From contig CAJXEF010000090.1 of the NCBI GenBank assembly GCA_913052545.1, positions 1 through 9,039 on the forward strand: 9,039 bases of DNA, read 5' to 3'. A program made the translations under genes and the position numbers. Below the pieces are notes generated by a model. That model saw nothing but the letters and a program-made list of their open reading frames with translations, searched no databases and had not been told where the DNA came from. Positions 1 to 5,233 of this stretch are shown piece by piece (the first letter of the stretch is position 1; every line of letters begins with the position of its first letter). The DNA is from an uncultured Chloroflexota bacterium. GTDB lineage: Bacteria > Chloroflexota > Dehalococcoidia > UBA3495.

Positions 1-56
1 TCGGCTCAATTAAGCCTTAACTCAAGTGATTGAAGCTGGAAGTTAACATGCGATTG

Positions 57-866
57 TCACGCGGACTCTAACCCGAGCTTCGCCAAGCTTTCTTGCATCC
101 CTCCCATAAGATTCTCATATTCTTCAGCAACCTCATCATCTATTAGAACAGTAGGCTTAGAATTATCTCTATAGGAGGAACGGAGTGAGAGAGTCCCGAG
201 AAAATCAGTGCCCACCTCACTGGCCATTTTGCTACCTCCTCCTTGACCAAACACATCACCAGAATAATTTTCCACGACACCCAAAACGTTAAGATTGAGC
301 TTTCTAATCATGTTGATGCAACGTTTAGCGTCCATGTTCGCTAATTCTTGAGGTGTACTTACCACAACAAATCCATCCATAGGAATGGTTTGCATAACGG
401 TCAGTGGAGAATCAGAAGTGCCTGGCGGCATATCCACGATCAAGTAATCCAGCTCTCCCCATTCAGTCGCCTGTAGAAATTGATTTATAGCGTTATGTAT
501 CATAGGCCCTCTCCATATGATCGCTTCTTCCTCGCTATCTTGGAAAAAGGACATCGAGACTACTTTGACTCCCCATTTTTCAGCCGGCTGTATCTGCCCA
601 TCAACATAATCAGGTTTATCTGTTATACCTAGCACTTTGGTAACATTGGGACAATCTATATCCACATCAAGAAGCCCCACCTTTTTACCCTCCTGGGCAA
701 GCGTAGTGGCTAAGTTAACGGCAACAGTAGTCTTACCTACTCCACCTTTACCACTGTAAACACCTATTTTTGACTTTATAGAAGCGAGTCGATCAGTTAT
801 GTCACGCTTCTGTTGCCAATTTCGTTTTATTTGCTCTAATCTAGCATTCTCTTGGGGAGTAGCCAT
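57..866 (-). CDS. mrp: Mrp/NBP35-family P-loop ATPase lacking the CxxC motif
   Basis: A 269-residue cytoplasmic ATPase of the Mrp/ApbC/NBP35 branch of the MinD/ParA superfamily, whose members carry or deliver Fe-S clusters to apoproteins. Visible motifs: deviant Walker A GKGGVGKTT (39-47), the DVDIDCPN segment (67-74), and a Walker B-like region LIVDMPPGTSDSPL (142-155), a strong Mrp hallmark. The family normally has an ENMS...CxxC...FGxGGG stretch that ligates the bridging cluster. Here ENYS (199-202) runs almost directly into FGQGGG (206-211), so that loop and both cysteines are missing. The only cysteines are Cys72 and Cys183. The first 33 residues are a short charged helix-like lead, not the N-terminal DUF59 domain common in bacterial Mrp; that domain is encoded separately just upstream. 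The ATG start has a GGAGGG RBS four bases away. It is probably the last gene of an operon with the DUF59 gene. Family call sure; Fe-S carrier role uncertain given the lost motif. Confidence 0.92.
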   Translation of the reverse strand: MATPQENARLEQIKRNWQQKRDITDRLASIKSKIGVYSGKGGVGKTTVAVNLATTLAQEGKKVGLLDVDIDCPNVTKVLGITDKPDYVDGQIQPAEKWGVKVVSMSFFQDSEEEAIIWRGPMIHNAINQFLQATEWGELDYLIVDMPPGTSDSPLTVMQTIPMDGFVVVSTPQELANMDAKRCINMIRKLNLNVLGVVENYSGDVFGQGGGSKMASEVGTDFLGTLSLRSSYRDNSKPTVLIDDEVAEEYENLMGGMQESLAKLGLESA

Positions 867-936
867 TATCCCTCCGCGGATTGACCCACAACTTAGACGT
901 CAAAAACTCGACCATAGTAGATTGCGATTAACAAAA

Positions 937-1245
937 TTAAATCCCGAGTTGTTCTCTAGCTTCAGCACTTATCAGATCAGGCGACCACGGTGGATCAAAA
1001 ACTAATTCGATTTCAACATCTTCGACTCCCTCCACATCCTGTATAGCCCATTCAGCCTGCTGAGCTATATGTGGTCCCATCCCGCATCCAGGGAAAGTTA
1101 ATGTCAACTGAACGTAAACATTATTCTCATCGTTCACCTGGACTTCGTATATAAGACCGAGATCAACAACATTAACGGGGATTTCTGGATCATATACGGT
1201 CTTTAAGGCGTCAAAAACCTCTTCCTGAGTAACAGTCTGAACCAT
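937..1245 (-). CDS. DUF59/MIP18-family Fe-S assembly protein (SufT-like)
   Basis: A 102-residue stand-alone DUF59 (MIP18/PaaD/SufT) protein. Known members act in Fe-S cluster maturation or transfer. Motifs seen: DPEIPVNVVDLGLIY (19-33), the signature LTFPGCGMGP (49-58) with the single conserved Cys54, and a C-terminal DPPWSPDLISAEAREQLGI (84-102) that closely matches SufT-type proteins rather than phenylacetate PaaD. The length is that of the bare domain. The ATG is preceded by a perfect AGGAGG RBS. It lies 70 bp upstream of the Mrp-type ATPase on the same strand, so the two are probably co-transcribed and together replace the usual fused DUF59-Mrp protein. Its own start is 56 bp after the quinone oxidoreductase stop. 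The GCGMGP form of the signature makes SufT the nearest named relative, but I leave the symbol blank because the role is inferred from family and context. Confidence 0.9.
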   Translation of the reverse strand: MVQTVTQEEVFDALKTVYDPEIPVNVVDLGLIYEVQVNDENNVYVQLTLTFPGCGMGPHIAQQAEWAIQDVEGVEDVEIELVFDPPWSPDLISAEAREQLGI

Positions 1246-1301
1246 ATTGCCTCCTAAACTTATTAGTTACACCAATTTACGACTCTAATCTATTGATCAA
1301 A

Positions 1302-2267
1302 TCAAGGGATTAATACAACTTTTCCTGTGGTTAGCCTTGATTCCAATTGTCGATGGGCTTCGGGAGCTTCTGAAAGAGCCATAACATGCTCAACTCTTAA
1401 TCGGAGTTCCCCAGATTTGACCCATCCCAAAACGTCTCCAGCCCGTTTTTCTAGTTCCTGACGAGTAACCGTATAATCGCCAAGCCCTGGTCTGGTTAGA
1501 AATTTAGAGCCATTACCCAAAACTCTAGGATCCACAGGCGGTACTGGACCACTAGCTTGCCCATATAAAACCATATATCCCCGCCGAGCCAGAGAACTAA
1601 TACTACCATCAAAAGTAGTTTGGCCTACAGCATCATATGCAACTTCTACTCCCTCTCCATTAGTAGATTTATTTATCTCCTCTGCAAAATCCTGCTGTGT
1701 ATATAAGATCACCTCGTCGGCCCCAGCGTCCCTAGCCAATTGAGCTTTAGCATCTGTGGAAACAGTTGAAAAGACATACCCACCCATCCGCTTAACCATC
1801 TGAATTAGTAATAATCCAACCCCTCCAGCACCAGCATGAACTAGAACTTTATCCCCTTGATTAACATGGTACGTAGAATGGCACAAGTAATGGGCCGTCA
1901 TACCCTGTAACATGGCTGCTGCGCTAGACTTACTGTCTAAACCTTCTGGGATCTTTATCAATCTATCCGCAGGTACTACGGCTTGTTCAGCATAGGAACC
2001 GGATATACTACAATAAACGACTGAATCTCCTTCTCGAACTTGTGTGACATCCTTGCCAACATCCCTAACTACTCCTGCCCCCTCTACTCCAACTATCCAG
2101 GGTAGTGCAGTAGGGTTAACCCCGGAACGACTGTAGGTATCAGTATAATTGACTCCGACCGCCTCAATTTCCACCAACGCTTGACCATCCCCAGGAGACA
2201 GATCCGGCAAATCTTTATATTTCATAACCTCGGGGCCACCAAATTCCGTTATTTGGATTGCTTTCAT
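1302..2267 (-). CDS. Zinc-independent NAD(P)H:quinone oxidoreductase (MDR superfamily)
   Basis: A 321-residue medium-chain dehydrogenase/reductase of the quinone oxidoreductase (Qor) type, expected to reduce quinones or enones with NAD(P)H in the cytoplasm. The N-terminal GroES-like domain starts MKAIQITEFGGPEVM. The Rossmann domain carries the cofactor motif AGAGGVG (145-151), preceded by AAAMLQGMTAHYL (116-128), typical of this family. The structural and catalytic zinc-binding cysteine and histidine sets of alcohol dehydrogenases are not seen. The C-terminus ...LTTGKVVLIP is a normal family ending, so the protein is full length. The ATG start has RBS GGGAGAGAAG and a well-spaced promoter about 60 bp upstream. 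It is the first gene of a probable three-gene unit with the DUF59 and Mrp genes. No functional link between a quinone reductase and Fe-S assembly is proven, and the grouping may be incidental. The physiological substrate cannot be told from sequence. Confidence 0.92.
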   Translation of the reverse strand: MKAIQITEFGGPEVMKYKDLPDLSPGDGQALVEIEAVGVNYTDTYSRSGVNPTALPWIVGVEGAGVVRDVGKDVTQVREGDSVVYCSISGSYAEQAVVPADRLIKIPEGLDSKSSAAAMLQGMTAHYLCHSTYHVNQGDKVLVHAGAGGVGLLLIQMVKRMGGYVFSTVSTDAKAQLARDAGADEVILYTQQDFAEEINKSTNGEGVEVAYDAVGQTTFDGSISSLARRGYMVLYGQASGPVPPVDPRVLGNGSKFLTRPGLGDYTVTRQELEKRAGDVLGWVKSGELRLRVEHVMALSEAPEAHRQLESRLTTGKVVLIP

Positions 2268-2333
2268 ACTTCTCTCCCAGTATTACCTGTATATCCCAGA
2301 TCCATGTTGAAATCCGAACCAGAACAAGCTTTT

Positions 2334-2362
2334 ATTATAACTACCCATGAGTTAAGATCCAA
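2334..2362 (-). promoter_or_regulatory. Sigma-70-type promoter of qor
   Basis: On the minus strand a -35-like TTGGAT (2362-2357) is followed after exactly 17 bp by a perfect -10 TATAAT (2339-2334). Transcription would start near 2327, leaving a leader of about 60 nt before the qor ATG. No initiation data support it beyond sequence, but spacing and -10 are ideal. Confidence 0.6.
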
Positions 2363-2369
2363 TTCCCAG

Positions 2370-2397
2370 TATACTACAGAACGTATACTACAGAACG
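2370..2397. repeat. Perfect 14-bp tandem repeat upstream of the qor promoter
   Basis: TATACTACAGAACG occurs twice with no gap (2370-2383 and 2384-2397). The repeat ends about 8 bp upstream of the qor -35 box, where an activator or repressor would bind. Each unit's junction contains the palindrome GTATAC. It could be an operator or a chance short duplication. Confidence 0.85.
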
Positions 2398-2518
2398 ATC
2401 AACTGACAGAGTTAAAGGCATAACCTATCAGCAATTTCTAAAATAAGTACAAGTTACAATTGCCAAAACGGGCCATTGGATAGGCACTAGTTCGCGTTGC
2501 CATAATCTTCGACAGCTG

Positions 2519-2638
2519 TTATCCTTGAAGCGATGCTTCTAACATCCAAACGGTGGGAGTCCCTGACTTACGAATCTCGAATGAGCGGCTGACACCACCC
2601 CACGGAATCCCCCCCTTTACTGGCTTTCTTAGATGCAT
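2519..2638 (-). CDS. Doubtful small ORF, 39 residues
   Basis: An open frame of 39 codons, ATG to TAA, inside the intergenic region, extendable by four codons to an ATG at 2650. The product has a plausible protein composition: basic start MHLRKPVKGG, then GIPWGGVSRSFEIRK and VWMLEASLQG. I do not recognise it. It has no good Shine-Dalgarno sequence at either start (only GGAAGTGGG before the inner one) and no recognisable promoter. It could be a real small gene, a degraded gene remnant, or chance. Conservation at protein level in related genomes would decide. Confidence 0.2.
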   Translation of the reverse strand: MHLRKPVKGGIPWGGVSRSFEIRKSGTPTVWMLEASLQG

Positions 2639-2689
2639 GCCCACTTCCATCTTACTAAGATATCAATTGGCTAACTGACCATCAATTCT

Positions 2690-2706
2690 AAGGAGGTTCC
2701 GAGTTG
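2690..2706 (+). promoter_or_regulatory. RBS that fixes a TTG start for the GreA fusion
   Basis: A perfect AAGGAGG (2690-2696) sits 7 nt before TTG at 2704-2706. The next in-frame ATG is residue 27, inside the recombinase-type domain and without an RBS, so TTG is the start. Confidence 0.8.
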
Positions 2707-3522
2707 GAAAATCCAAGTTGCCCTTCGTTTAATGAAGCTCTTAGTCAATTCGTCGCTGCAAAGAAAAACAGCAAAAAGACAATGGAAGGCCACCAAGAAA
2801 TCGGTAGGTTCATAGCTTGGTTCGGCAGAGACAGACGGGTCAACGAACTAACCCCAGCTCAAGTGGCAGATTACGCTCAACACGTGGGAAGCACCAGGAG
2901 CGATTCAACCCAAAAACTAACCCCCGTTAAGGGGTTTCTCGGGTTTATAAAGGACGAAGGTTGGATCCAAACTGGACTAGCTTCACACCTCCGGGTACCT
3001 AGGAGTAAACGTTCTTCGTCACGAACAGGTTCCTCGATGGCAGGCGCCAGATCCTCAGCAACTCAACTGAGTAAAGAAGGTTTCGAAAAATTACAAGTTG
3101 AGGTGACTTCTCTTAAAGGCGAACGAGGTAAAGTCCTTGAGGATATCAAAAGGGCCATGGCTGACAAAGATTTCAGAGAGAACGCTCCACTAGATGCGGC
3201 CAAAGAGCGCCAAGGCATTATTGAGTCCCGCATCAGAGAGCTCGAACAAAGTCTAGCGAGCGCAGAAATTTTGTCCTCTAATCCTCCTCGTAATCAGCAA
3301 AAAGTCGCCGTAGGAACTAAAGTCTCTCTCAAAAACCTAGAATCTGGCAAAAAGATTTTATATACGTTAGTAGACATGAGAGAGGCTGATGTCTCCTCAG
3401 GCAAGATTTCCACACAATCACCTGTAGGGCAAGCCTTATTAGAAAAGTCCGTTGGCGACAAAGTCGAAGTCTCGGTTCCCAAAGGTACCGTTAGTTACCT
3501 AGTCGAGAAGATCGGAATATGA
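2704..3522 (+). CDS. greA: GreA-type elongation factor fused to a tyrosine-recombinase core-binding domain
   Basis: A 272-residue two-part protein. Residues about 8-100 resemble the N-terminal SAM-like core-binding domain of phage integrase/XerC recombinases: four-helix pattern with WFG, ELTPAQVADYAQHV (48-61) and a TPVKGFLGFIKDEGW helix (73-87). No recombinase catalytic domain follows. A Ser/Arg/Lys-rich linker (about 100-120) leads to a complete GreA. Its coiled coil starts LSKEGFEKLQ (122-131). The tip reads KDFRENAPLDAAKE, keeping the acidic Asp156 and Glu159 that correspond to the RNA-cleavage Asp41/Glu44 of E. coli GreA. The FKBP-like C-terminal domain contains GKISTQSPVGQALLEKSVGDKVEV (within 233-257). 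It should therefore rescue backtracked RNA polymerase by stimulating transcript cleavage; the extra domain suggests DNA or protein binding (inference). Normal GreA is about 158 residues. It is monocistronic, with its own terminator starting at the stop codon. Confidence 0.9.
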   Translation: MENPSCPSFNEALSQFVAAKKNSKKTMEGHQEIGRFIAWFGRDRRVNELTPAQVADYAQHVGSTRSDSTQKLTPVKGFLGFIKDEGWIQTGLASHLRVPRSKRSSSRTGSSMAGARSSATQLSKEGFEKLQVEVTSLKGERGKVLEDIKRAMADKDFRENAPLDAAKERQGIIESRIRELEQSLASAEILSSNPPRNQQKVAVGTKVSLKNLESGKKILYTLVDMREADVSSGKISTQSPVGQALLEKSVGDKVEVSVPKGTVSYLVEKIGI

Positions 3523-3551
3523 AGAGCGCCCCTAAAAGGGGCGCTCTTTTT
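3522..3551 (+). terminator. Intrinsic terminator of the GreA fusion gene
   Basis: An 11-bp perfect stem AAGAGCGCCCC (3522-3532) / GGGGCGCTCTT (3538-3548) with loop TAAAA and a run of T to 3551. It begins at the last base of the stop codon. On the other strand the hairpin directly follows the convergent peroxiredoxin stop, with only a weak U-rich tail, so it may partly serve both genes. Confidence 0.93.
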
Positions 3552-4014
3552 AATTTAACGCATCTAACGCAGCCAGGATTTCTTGGGGATCTGGCAGGAC
3601 GCCAGGGGTGTACGTTTCCCTATATCTCACAATGCCCGATGTATCAATTATTAATACAGCTCGTTGACTAGCTCCTCTTTCTTCGTTCCAAACATCATAA
3701 GCCTGACTAACCTGACCTTTGGGGTGCCAATCTGACAATTCAGGATACGGTAATCCACCTATCGCCGTAGTCCATGCCCGATGCGCATTAACCTGATCAC
3801 AACTTATACCCAAAACTTGGGCATTTTTCTCTTCGAACTGACCATTAAATTGCCTGAACGAAGTAGCTTGGGTAGTTCAACCAGATGTAAAATCAAACAC
3901 ATGAAATGAAAGAATTACATTTTTGTTACCCAGATACTGACTCAGACTAATATCCCCATCACTTACCGAGGGAAGTGTGAACTCGGGAGCCTTGTCTCCT
4001 AATTGTACAGACAT
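3550..4014 (-). CDS. Selenocysteine-containing peroxiredoxin (AhpC/TSA family), UGA-encoded Sec46
   Basis: A thioredoxin-fold peroxiredoxin of 154 residues if the in-frame TGA (3879-3877) is read as selenocysteine. The start is ATG at 4014 with RBS AAGGTGG. The N-terminus MSVQLGDKAPEFTLPS is the classic peroxiredoxin opening. Strand NVILSFHVFDFTSG leads to the TGA as residue 46, aligning with FYPLDFTFVC of AhpC, so the UGA stands exactly where the peroxidatic cysteine belongs and the TxxC threonine becomes Thr43 of TxxU. The usual proline four residues before that threonine is Val39. After the TGA the same frame continues with TTQATSFRQF, VLGISCDQVNAHRAW (67-81), LPYPELSDWHP and RAVLIIDTSGIVRY, all typical redoxin segments, to TAA. 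The only cysteine is Cys72. It would reduce peroxides with a selenolate. Neighbouring genes stop at TGA, so UGA is not Trp here. A pseudogene or sequencing error is possible but less likely. Confidence 0.88.
3835..3879 (-). promoter_or_regulatory. Candidate bacterial SECIS element
   Basis: The RNA from the UGA onward can fold with an outer stem GAACUACC (3878-3871) paired to GGU-C-AGUUC (3843-3835), eight base pairs with one bulged C. A short inner GC/GC pair (3867-3866 with 3853-3852) leaves a loop UACUUCGUUCAG carrying a G-U about 18 nt after the UGA, near the position of the SelB-contacting G-U in the E. coli fdhF SECIS. An alternative fold pairs UGAAC with GUUCA. Bacterial SECIS elements lie just after the UGA within the coding region, as here. 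The inner stem is weak and I could not compute energies. Confidence 0.45.
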
Positions 4015-4017
4015 ACA

Positions 4018-4024
4018 CCACCTT
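4018..4024 (-). promoter_or_regulatory. RBS of the peroxiredoxin gene
   Basis: AAGGTGG, one mismatch from the ideal Shine-Dalgarno, ends three bases before the ATG at 4014. This supports translation starting upstream of the in-frame UGA rather than at the later TTG at 3813. Confidence 0.65.
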
Positions 4025-4063
4025 CTATTAGTTACTTGGAATCACAATTGATACCACCCCCTT

Positions 4064-4069
4064 ATTATA
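4064..4069 (-). promoter_or_regulatory. -10 box of the peroxiredoxin gene
   Basis: A perfect TATAAT on the minus strand, about 50 bp upstream of the ATG, predicting a leader of roughly 43 nt. No good -35 hexamer is seen at 16-18 bp, so activation by a regulator is possible. Confidence 0.4.
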
Positions 4070-4156
4070 GCCTAAGCATTTGTCATTTACGACTTCTTAG
4101 GATGGGTAGAATAACCCTGTATAGTAAAATGCCCGCAATGTTATACTAAGCCTAAG
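4069..4156. repeat. Three CCTAAG boxes in the divergent peroxiredoxin/MBL region
   Basis: The hexamer occurs at 4071-4076 and 4151-4156 on the plus strand and at 4096-4101 on the minus strand. The two plus-strand copies share the octamer AGCCTAAG. One abuts the peroxiredoxin -10 box, one lies about 30 bp upstream of it, and one lies just before the MBL start, which would suit a shared operator. No regulator is identified. Confidence 0.35.
4142..4147 (+). promoter_or_regulatory. Possible -10 box for the MBL-fold gene
   Basis: TATACT lies 31 bp upstream of the favoured GTG start. No clear -35 is present; TATAGT at 4120-4125 is an alternative. Weak call. Confidence 0.25.
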
Positions 4157-4169
4157 TTTGGCTGTGGGT

Positions 4170-4181
4170 GAGGGGAACGTG
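4170..4181 (+). promoter_or_regulatory. RBS favouring a GTG start for the MBL-fold gene
   Basis: GAGGGG (4170-4175) lies three bases before GTG at 4179-4181. The longer reading from TTG at 4158 adds seven residues but has no RBS unless the message is leaderless. Confidence 0.55.
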
Positions 4182-5171
4182 AACGTCATTTTCAAAAGAG
4201 GTATATTTCTTCCTGAACTCGGATTTTGGATGGACTCTCTCAGGAAACAAGAATATTGTCTTATTTCGCACGGTCATTCCGACCACACAGCCCGGCACAC
4301 TCACCCCATACTTACCTCAAATACTTGCTTAATACTGGGTGACTACCTACGCCGATCTGACCCCATAGTTCTAGAATACCGAGAAGAGTTTGAAACACCT
4401 GAATATAAGCTAACTCTGTACCCTGCAGGACATTGCCTGGGATCTGCACAATCATTAATAGAATCTAAACGTACTGGAGAACGTATCCTCTATACAGGTG
4501 ATTTCAAGGTCAGACCAAATGCAGTGAATGAACCGTTAGACCTTATCCCATGCGATATTTTAATTATGGAATCCACATATGGGCGACCCGAATATCAATT
4601 TCCTCCTGAAGAGGAGGTTATCGCATCAGCATGCCGAACACTAAATCTTTGGCTAGATATGGGCGCAAAGCCTATAGTAAGGGGATGGAAACTGGGGAAA
4701 GCCCAGGAAATAATCTTTAAACTTCTAGAGAATGGATTTGATGTCAGATTAGAAGAAAGCATTTACGAAATGACATCTAAATACATTGAAGCAGGTGTGC
4801 GATTTCCTGGTGCCATTCAGGAGTTTGACGGTAATTGGAAAGAAGGTACGGTCTTAGTTTGCCCATTGGGCGGTTGGAGTAAAAAACACCTAACTACCTT
4901 GCGTGGCAAAAGGGTAATGGATCTAACAGGGTGGGCTAATACCAGCGGTCACCAATGGAGCCGCGGAGCAGATGCCAGCTTACAGTACAGCGACCATGCT
5001 GATTTTAATGAGTTGGTGACCTACGTAGAACAAGTTAACCCAAAACAGATTTATACGGTTAACGGCTACCCAGAATTATCCAATCATCTTAGAAGACTAG
5101 GCTACCCTTCTGTTCACCTAGATGATAAAGGCATATCTGACCACAGCGGCTTCCAAATGAAAATGATCTAA
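4179..5171 (+). CDS. MBL-fold exonuclease-like protein (ligase-associated DNA exonuclease relative)
   Basis: A 330-residue metallo-beta-lactamase-fold protein with the beta-CASP-like arrangement of CPSF/SNM1-type nucleases. It is nearest in pattern to bacterial ligase-associated DNA exonucleases. Metal motifs (numbered from the GTG): HGHSDH with His31, His33, Asp35, His36; PAGHCLGSAQ with His85; LYTGDFK with Asp108; and QYSDHADF with His273. The segments ESTYGRPEYQFPPEEEV and KLGKAQE are characteristic of that subfamily. The last metal motif, normally THG in these nucleases, reads TVNG, so Asn295 replaces the usual histidine. No DNA ligase or helicase partner is in the window, so a DNA-repair role is inference from family only; RNA processing is an alternative. 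Length is normal (about 330). It is a single gene, divergent from the selenoprotein peroxiredoxin. Starting at TTG 4158 would give 337 residues. Confidence 0.88.
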   Translation: MNVIFKRGIFLPELGFWMDSLRKQEYCLISHGHSDHTARHTHPILTSNTCLILGDYLRRSDPIVLEYREEFETPEYKLTLYPAGHCLGSAQSLIESKRTGERILYTGDFKVRPNAVNEPLDLIPCDILIMESTYGRPEYQFPPEEEVIASACRTLNLWLDMGAKPIVRGWKLGKAQEIIFKLLENGFDVRLEESIYEMTSKYIEAGVRFPGAIQEFDGNWKEGTVLVCPLGGWSKKHLTTLRGKRVMDLTGWANTSGHQWSRGADASLQYSDHADFNELVTYVEQVNPKQIYTVNGYPELSNHLRRLGYPSVHLDDKGISDHSGFQMKMI

Positions 5172-5221
5172 TCAAGTAAAAGAGACGAGGAAAACCCCTC
5201 GTCTCTTTTACTTGATTAGAT
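5166..5221. terminator. Bidirectional terminator between the MBL gene and leuA
   Basis: A 25-bp perfect inverted repeat (5166-5190 with 5197-5221) around a 6-nt loop AAAACC. The core GAGACGAGG/CCTCGTCTC is followed by TTTTA on both strands, so each convergent transcript ends in a GC-rich hairpin plus U-run. The stem starts within the last codons of the MBL gene. Confidence 0.93.
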
Positions 5222-5233
5222 TCCAAACATAAT

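Larger units (their letters stand above)
2268..2703. other. Divergent intergenic region between qor and the GreA fusion gene
   Basis: This 436-bp stretch separates divergent genes. Its left third holds the qor promoter and a tandem 14-bp repeat. The middle and right parts hold a doubtful 39-codon minus-strand ORF, a run of seven C (2609-2615), a small hairpin GAAGC-GAT-GCTTC (2527-2539), and the RBS of the GreA fusion gene. I looked for a tRNA cloverleaf, T-box or riboswitch core and saw none. A TAAGAT at 2656-2661 could be a -10 box for the plus-strand gene, but no convincing -35 lies 16-18 bp upstream. Confidence 0.6.

Noticed and set aside
1..56. Terminator after the mrp gene
   Set aside because: Only a short AT-rich palindrome GGCTTAATTGAGCC is visible at the window edge, without a U-run; too weak to call.
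2181..2423. 80-codon plus-strand ORF over the qor start and promoter
   Set aside because: Overlaps the conserved qor N-terminus and promoter on the other strand; no RBS and no recognisable protein pattern.
2400..2700. A tRNA, T-box or riboswitch in the long intergenic region
   Set aside because: TTCGAGATTCG on the minus strand looked T-arm-like, but no acceptor, D and anticodon stems could be assembled and no T-box TGG motif was seen.
2704..3003. A separate integrase gene or mobile-element remnant
   Set aside because: The recombinase-like part is in frame with GreA, has the only RBS, lacks a catalytic domain, and no attachment site, repeat or phage gene is nearby.
3550..3813. Reading the peroxiredoxin as an 87-residue protein starting at TTG 3813
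   Set aside because: It would start in mid-fold without an active site, while the frame upstream of the TGA encodes the correct peroxiredoxin N-terminus with its own ATG and RBS.
3877..3879. UGA read as tryptophan (alternative genetic code)
   Set aside because: Mrp, qor and the GreA fusion all terminate at TGA with sensible C-termini, and Trp is encoded by TGG throughout.
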